This document shows, one piece after another, positions 60,319-64,000 of a stretch of DNA of 64,000 nt. This DNA is from Caulobacter vibrioides (GTDB lineage: Bacteria > Pseudomonadota > Alphaproteobacteria > Caulobacterales > Caulobacteraceae), in contig NZ_CP023315.3 in NCBI RefSeq assembly GCF_002310375.3, forward strand, positions 1,302,001-1,366,000. The letters are read 5' to 3'. Below the pieces are notes generated by a model. That model saw only the letters and a program-made list of their open reading frames with translations, was not told where the DNA came from and searched no databases. The translations under genes and the position numbers were made by a program. Every line of letters starts with the position of its first letter. The stretch's first letter is position 1.

Positions 60319-61299
60319 ATGGCGGGACCGGCGCCTCTGGTCTCGATTCCCGAGGCGCCGGTTCCCGACAGCGGCAAGGCCGAATGGTTCCGCGGCGCGG
60401 ATGGGGCGACCCTCCGCGCCGCGACGTTTTTCCCCGACAGTCCCGCGCGCGGCACAGTGGTGCTCAGCCCCGGACGCAGCGAGCCGCTGGAAAAGTATTT
60501 CGAGGTCGTCGAAGACCTCCTGGCGCGCGGCTTCGCCGTGCTGCTGCACGATTGGCGAGGGCAGGGGCTGTCGGCCCGCGCCTTGCCCGACCGCCTCAAG
60601 GGTCACGCCCGGGGCTTCAAGACCTTCCTCTCCGATCACAAGACGCTGCTCGATGCGTTCGAGGCGCGGATGCCCAAGCCCTGGTTCGCCGTCAGCCACT
60701 CGATGGGCGGGTGTCTGACCATGCTGGCCCTGGCCCACGGTGAGACACGCTTCGCGGCCGCCGTGCTGTCGGCGCCGATGCTGGGCCTCAACACCGCCGG
60801 CGTGCCGCCCTGGCTGGCGCGGCCTCTGGCCCTCGTCATGTCGCGGGTGGGGCTGGCGGGCGAGTATGTGCAGACCCCATACGATCCGCTGACCCAGACC
60901 TTCCAGGGCGACGGCCTGACCCACGACGAGACGCGCTACGACCGCTATCAGGCGCAACTGCGCGCCCATCCCGAGATCGCTCTGGGGGGCATGACCTGGG
61001 GCTGGGCCGATTTCGCGATTTCGGCCTGCGCTTGGCTGCGGCGGAGCAAGTCGGTCGAGGCGATCGCCGTTCCGGTGACCATCCTGGGCGCTGAACTCGA
61101 CAATCGGGTGCTGAACGCCGACTCCAAGTCGATCGCCCGCCGGATCCCCCAGGGGCGCTATGTCGAGGTCCCGGGCGCGTTCCACGAGATCCTAGTCGAG
61201 ACCGACGCGCGCCGCGCGCTGTTCTGGCAGGCGTTCGACGAGACGATCGATCCGATCGCCCCGCACGAGCCGCTTATTTCGCCGAACGTCTCAGACTGA
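60319..61299 (+). CDS. alpha/beta hydrolase, lysophospholipase/monoacylglycerol lipase type
   Basis: The product has 326 residues without a signal peptide. The fold shows GTVVLSPGRSEPLEKYFEVV, VLLHDWRGQGLS, the nucleophile elbow VSHSMGGCL, a possible acid in LGAELDNRV and the histidine in PGAFHEILVE. This matches the PldB/Hydrolase_4 group that cleaves lysophospholipids or monoacylglycerols. Its 3' end overlaps the convergent hisN gene by 26 bases. Confidence 0.9.
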   Translation: MAGPAPLVSIPEAPVPDSGKAEWFRGADGATLRAATFFPDSPARGTVVLSPGRSEPLEKYFEVVEDLLARGFAVLLHDWRGQGLSARALPDRLKGHARGFKTFLSDHKTLLDAFEARMPKPWFAVSHSMGGCLTMLALAHGETRFAAAVLSAPMLGLNTAGVPPWLARPLALVMSRVGLAGEYVQTPYDPLTQTFQGDGLTHDETRYDRYQAQLRAHPEIALGGMTWGWADFAISACAWLRRSKSVEAIAVPVTILGAELDNRVLNADSKSIARRIPQGRYVEVPGAFHEILVETDARRALFWQAFDETIDPIAPHEPLISPNVSD

Positions 61300-62110
61300 C
61301 CAAAGCCTCATCCAGCGGTCGGCGGTCGCCGGAGATGACCATCTGGCCGCCGTTCGGACCGACAGGCTCGCCGCGCCAGTTGGTGACCATGCCGCCAGCG
61401 CCTTCGATCAGGGGGATGGCGGCTTCGATGTCCCAGGATTTCAGGCCAGCCTCGATGACCATGTCCATCTTGCCCATGGCGACCATGGCGTAGGCGTAGG
61501 CGTCGCAGCCCAGGCGGGCCAGCTTGGCGGCCGCGCGGACCTGAAGCCACGCGCCGCGCTCGGCGCCGTCGAAACAGGCGTCGGGATCGGTGGTGCCGAT
61601 GACGGCGTCATTGATGTTGGCGCATTCGCGCACACGGATCGGCGTTTGCGCGCCTCGCGAAACCAGGCGAGCCCCGCCCGCGTGGCCGACGAAGATCTCA
61701 TCCATGAACGGCTGGCCGATCGCGCCCAGCACGGGGCGGCCCTGGTGGCGCAGGCCGATCAGGGTGGTCCACAGCGGCAGGCCGGCGATGAAGGCGCGCG
61801 TGCCGTCGATGGGGTCGAGCACCCAGACGAATTCGGCGTCGGGACGATCCTCGCCATACTCCTCGCCGATCACCCCGTGCTCGGGATAGTGCTCCGCAAT
61901 GAGCTTGCGGATAGCGGCTTCGGCGCCGCGATCGGCCTCGGTGACCGGATCGAAGGCGGCATGGGTGTCGCGCGGCAGATTCTTGCCCGCCCCCTTGTCC
62001 TCAAGGCCATGATCGGCGCGGAACAGCGGCAGGATGACCGCAGCCGAAGCCCGATTCAGGTCGAGGATGAAGGCGTCGAGCGTGGCGAGCCGGTCAGCGG
62101 AGAGCGTCAT
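61274..62110 (-). CDS. hisN: histidinol-phosphatase, inositol-monophosphatase family
   Basis: The product has 278 residues. Metal-site motifs are FDPVTEADRGAEAAIR, VIGEEYGED, WVLDPIDGTRAFIAGLP and the C-terminal KSWDIEAAIPLIEGAGG. TRAFIAGLPLWTTLIGL is the wording that separates HisN-type enzymes from plain inositol phosphatases. It removes phosphate from histidinol phosphate in histidine synthesis. The ribosome site lies inside a tight hairpin directly before the start codon. Confidence 0.88.
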   Translation of the reverse strand: MTLSADRLATLDAFILDLNRASAAVILPLFRADHGLEDKGAGKNLPRDTHAAFDPVTEADRGAEAAIRKLIAEHYPEHGVIGEEYGEDRPDAEFVWVLDPIDGTRAFIAGLPLWTTLIGLRHQGRPVLGAIGQPFMDEIFVGHAGGARLVSRGAQTPIRVRECANINDAVIGTTDPDACFDGAERGAWLQVRAAAKLARLGCDAYAYAMVAMGKMDMVIEAGLKSWDIEAAIPLIEGAGGMVTNWRGEPVGPNGGQMVISGDRRPLDEALVSLRRSAK

Positions 62111-62134
62111 GGGCGGGGATTTAACCTCCCCGCC
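62111..62134 (-). promoter_or_regulatory. hairpin enclosing the hisN ribosome-binding site
   Basis: On the minus strand GGCGGGG (62128-62134) pairs with CCCCGCC (62112-62118), and the ribosome site GGGGAGG is largely within the 5' arm. The 3' arm ends one base before the ATG. Confidence 0.45.
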
Positions 62135-62172
62135 GCAGGTACGCCACCAGTGACTGTATGCGTTCGCCGACT

Positions 62173-62568
62173 TTAAGCGTCAGCGTGGTCCGCGCCGCCG
62201 TTCAGCGACTTGGCCAGATCCAGCAGGCGACGGCGCGGACGCTCGCCCAGCAGGTAGTAGGCCCGGATCAGATCCAGCGTTTCCTTGCGCGCGAACATTT
62301 CGCCGCCTTCCGCCGACTCGCTGGTCGTCTCGCGGCGCGTGTCCGAGAGACCGTCGTAGAAGTAGCCCACCGGCACTTCCAGGGCCTCGGACAGCTGCCA
62401 CAGCCGGGCGGCGGAGATGCGGTTAGCGCCGCACTCGTACTTCTGAATCTGCTGGAAGCGCACGCCGACCGTGCCAGCCAGTTGCTGCTGGGTGAGACCC
62501 AGCAGACGACGGCGGCGACGCAGGCGCTTACCCAGGTGAACGTCGATGTCGTTGCCCATGGAAGCCAT
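62173..62568 (-). CDS. XRE-family helix-turn-helix regulator
   Basis: The product has 131 residues. The helix-turn-helix reads GLTQQQLAGTVGVRFQQIQK, preceded by a basic arm (GKRLRRRRRLLG). The C-terminal part (FARKETLDLIRAYYLLGERP) is a short helical domain. Alphaproteobacterial relatives of this length act as general regulators. A second ATG at 62559 follows; GGGGG lies 1 base before the first and 10 before the second, so the second start may be the true one. It may not act on neighbouring genes. Confidence 0.88.
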   Translation of the reverse strand: MASMGNDIDVHLGKRLRRRRRLLGLTQQQLAGTVGVRFQQIQKYECGANRISAARLWQLSEALEVPVGYFYDGLSDTRRETTSESAEGGEMFARKETLDLIRAYYLLGERPRRRLLDLAKSLNGGADHADA

Positions 62569-62686
62569 GCCCCCTTGTTTCTCCCGACCCGTCCCGAAAC
62601 GGAACGGTCTGGGTTGACTGCCGCAAGTCGCGTGCCGGGCGAGAGCGACGTTGCGCGATACACGAGGGCGAGCCTACTAAGGTCCC

Positions 62687-63628
62687 ATGTCTGAAAAGCG
62701 TCAGCCTTGGGTCCAGGACCTTCTTTGGCGGTTGGAAGCCTTGGGCTTCGACCTTTTTATCGGCGCGGTGCGCCTGATGGGCGTAGACCGGGCGTCGGAT
62801 TTCGGCGGCTGGCTGGGGCGCACGTTCGGGCCGATGAGCGGGGCGCACAAGGTTGCGGCCCGCAATCTGAAACTCGCCTTCCCCGACAAGGACGCCGCCT
62901 GGCACGAGGAGATCCTGCGCGAGCAGTGGGATGGCCTGGGCCGTTCGTTCGCCGAATTCCCGTTGATGGACAAGATCCTGCCGTCCACCGGCCGGGTCGA
63001 GGTGGTGAACAAGGAACGCCTCATCGAGATCGCCGAGAACCGGATCCCCGTGGTGTTCGTTTCGGGACACCTGTCGAACTGGGAGGTGATGCCCGCGGCC
63101 ATCGTCGACAGTGGCGTGGTCTGCGAGATGACCTATCGCGCGGCCAACAATCCCTATGTCGACAAGCGCATCAAGGAGAGCCGGTTTCGCTATGGCGTGC
63201 GGCTATTCGCGCCCAAGGGCGGCGACGGGGCGCGCGAGCTCCTGGAGGGCATGAAACAGGGCAAGTCGGTGGCCCTGATGAACGACCAGAAGTTCAATAG
63301 CGGCGTGGCCGCGCCGTTCTTCGGTCATCTGGCCCACACAGCGCCGGGGCCGACGCGCCTGGCGATTCGCTTCGGCACGGTGCTCCAGCCGATGTCGGTT
63401 CAGCGGCTGAAGGGCGCGCGTTTCCGGGCGGTGGTCCATGACCCGATCATTCCGCCCAAGACGGGGGACCGCACGGCGGACATCGAGGCCGGGGTGCGGA
63501 TGATCAACGCCTTCATGGAAGATCGCATTCGCGAGCGTCCGGCCGAATGGTTCTGGGTTCACCGGCGTTGGCCCAACGAGGTCTACGCGGCCCTGGCGGA
63601 GCGCGAACGCGCAGACGTCGCCGACTAG
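62687..63628 (+). CDS. LpxL/HtrB-family lipid A acyltransferase
   Basis: The product has 313 residues. An N-terminal region anchors it to the inner membrane (LEALGFDLFIGAVRLMGVDR). The catalytic H-x4-E motif is SGHLSNWEVMPAAIV. Other family segments are MNDQKFNSGVAAPFFG, APGPTRLAIRFGTV and RPAEWFWVHRRWPNEVYA. It adds a secondary acyl chain to Kdo-lipid A or a related glycolipid. The stop codon comes from an intergenic repeat. Confidence 0.9.
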   Translation: MSEKRQPWVQDLLWRLEALGFDLFIGAVRLMGVDRASDFGGWLGRTFGPMSGAHKVAARNLKLAFPDKDAAWHEEILREQWDGLGRSFAEFPLMDKILPSTGRVEVVNKERLIEIAENRIPVVFVSGHLSNWEVMPAAIVDSGVVCEMTYRAANNPYVDKRIKESRFRYGVRLFAPKGGDGARELLEGMKQGKSVALMNDQKFNSGVAAPFFGHLAHTAPGPTRLAIRFGTVLQPMSVQRLKGARFRAVVHDPIIPPKTGDRTADIEAGVRMINAFMEDRIRERPAEWFWVHRRWPNEVYAALAERERADVAD

Positions 63629-63732
63629 AGCCCTTCGCGACCTGACTGCGTCAAGCCGTGGGCTCTAGTCTTTTGTTTTGACGCATTTTTCTTCACGCGA
63701 ACCGGGACCACTTCGCTCGAAAAATGCTCTAG
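63625..63732. repeat. CTAGAGC...GCTCTAG intergenic repeat between convergent genes
   Basis: The unit begins ctagagc and ends gctctag, with internal fragments tgttttgacgcattttt and cgctcgaaaaatgctct typical of a widespread alphaproteobacterial intergenic family. It supplies TAG stop codons to both flanking genes, like the unit at 1650-1765. Confidence 0.75.
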
Positions 63733-64000
63733 ATTTCGATCGCGTCGGTCGCTGCGTCCTTCTCGCCATTGCGGCGGAAGGGGCCGTGGTACTGAGGGTC
63801 CACGCGACGTCGGCGGCAGGGACCGAAATAGTCCGGCGATCGGATGAACGGCCGTTGGTGGAAGATCACGGTGTTGATGCGATCCAGAAGCGACCGCGCG
63901 GTCACCGGCTTCACGACGATCTCGGTCACGCCGGCGTCGCGGGCCTCGAACACCCGGTGACGTTCGGCGAAACCGGTCAGCATGATGATCGGCAGGTACG
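63729..64000 (-). CDS. response regulator receiver domain, C-terminal part (5' end outside window)
   Basis: The frame is open to the window edge and yields the last 90 or so residues. The receiver half shows YLPIIMLTGFAE (beta-4 with the conserved Thr), AGVTEIVVKP with the conserved Lys-Pro, and VTARSLLDRINTVI as the last helix. A tail with Arg-rich and Asp/Glu segments follows (CRRRRVDPQYHGPFRRNGE). The phosphorylated Asp lies outside the window. It is probably a single-domain CheY/DivK-like regulator. Confidence 0.85.
   Translation of the reverse strand, partial: YLPIIMLTGFAERHRVFEARDAGVTEIVVKPVTARSLLDRINTVIFHQRPFIRSPDYFGPCRRRRVDPQYHGPFRRNGEKDAATDAIEI

Noticed and set aside
1..64000. CRISPR arrays, rRNA genes and complete insertion sequences
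   Set aside because: I found no regularly spaced repeat array, no rRNA sequence and no transposase gene; repeats present are intergenic palindromes.

Overview
The window is high-G+C alphaproteobacterial chromosome, almost certainly from Caulobacter. The gene set points there: a MalA-type TonB receptor next to amylases with divergent MalI and MalY, paired acetyltransferase and glycosyltransferase genes of holdfast type, and the usual Caulobacter intergenic inverted-repeat families. Most of it is dense core chromosome. One accessory island sits at about 5.4-17.7 kb, possibly reaching 19.15 kb.

Region 1 (1-5.3 kb) is core: the 3' end of a fatty acyl-CoA synthetase, an exported alpha/beta hydrolase, a lipoprotein M23 peptidase behind a frameshifted exported protein, panD, a small lipoprotein and a SIMPL-domain protein, ending at a tRNA with a CAT anticodon (probably Ile2).

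Region 2 (5.37-17.71 kb) is an integrated phage-like element in the tRNA 3' end. It is bounded by a 17-bp direct repeat (5372-5388 and 17692-17708). It carries a tyrosine integrase, a serine recombinase, a BRO-type antirepressor, a C39-like cysteine peptidase, several small unknown genes, a degenerate HNH/AP2-like protein, an isolated 1338-residue virion/ejection-type protein and two membrane proteins near its ends. No capsid, portal, terminase, tail or replication gene is visible, so it looks like a satellite or a strongly reduced prophage. Beyond the right repeat lie an unrecognised 350-residue protein and a degenerate third att-like sequence (19132-19148), which may be a second, older insertion.

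Region 3 (19.4-31.5 kb) is a maltodextrin locus: malA (outer-membrane TonB receptor), an exported GH13 amylase, a cytoplasmic GH13 alpha-glucosidase, the LacI-type repressor malI, the inner-membrane transporter malY and an exported GH15 glucoamylase. TGCAAA-rich dyads in both divergent promoter regions are candidate MalI operators. Together the genes would degrade maltodextrins at the surface, import the products and hydrolyse them inside.

Region 4 (31.6-64 kb) is core. It holds a chemoreceptor, free-methionine sulfoxide reductase, a three-gene operon (GNAT acyltransferase, GT2 glycosyltransferase, cupin/JmjC-like protein), a flavin reductase, mmsA, a VanX-like dipeptidase and an endonuclease III-like glycosylase with a clear alphaproteobacterial SOS box. 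It continues with a Nudix hydrolase, an isoquinoline-oxidoreductase-type molybdoenzyme pair, upp, exported nucleosidase and amidohydrolase genes, phosphomannomutase, KdsD and phosphoglycerate mutase. Then come twin pentapeptide-repeat proteins, Hsp20 with a ROSE-like 5' leader, twin exported methyltransferase-like proteins, an SCP2 protein, a lysophospholipase-like hydrolase, HisN, an XRE regulator, an LpxL-family acyltransferase and part of a response regulator. Several families of intergenic inverted repeats are scattered through regions 1 and 4.
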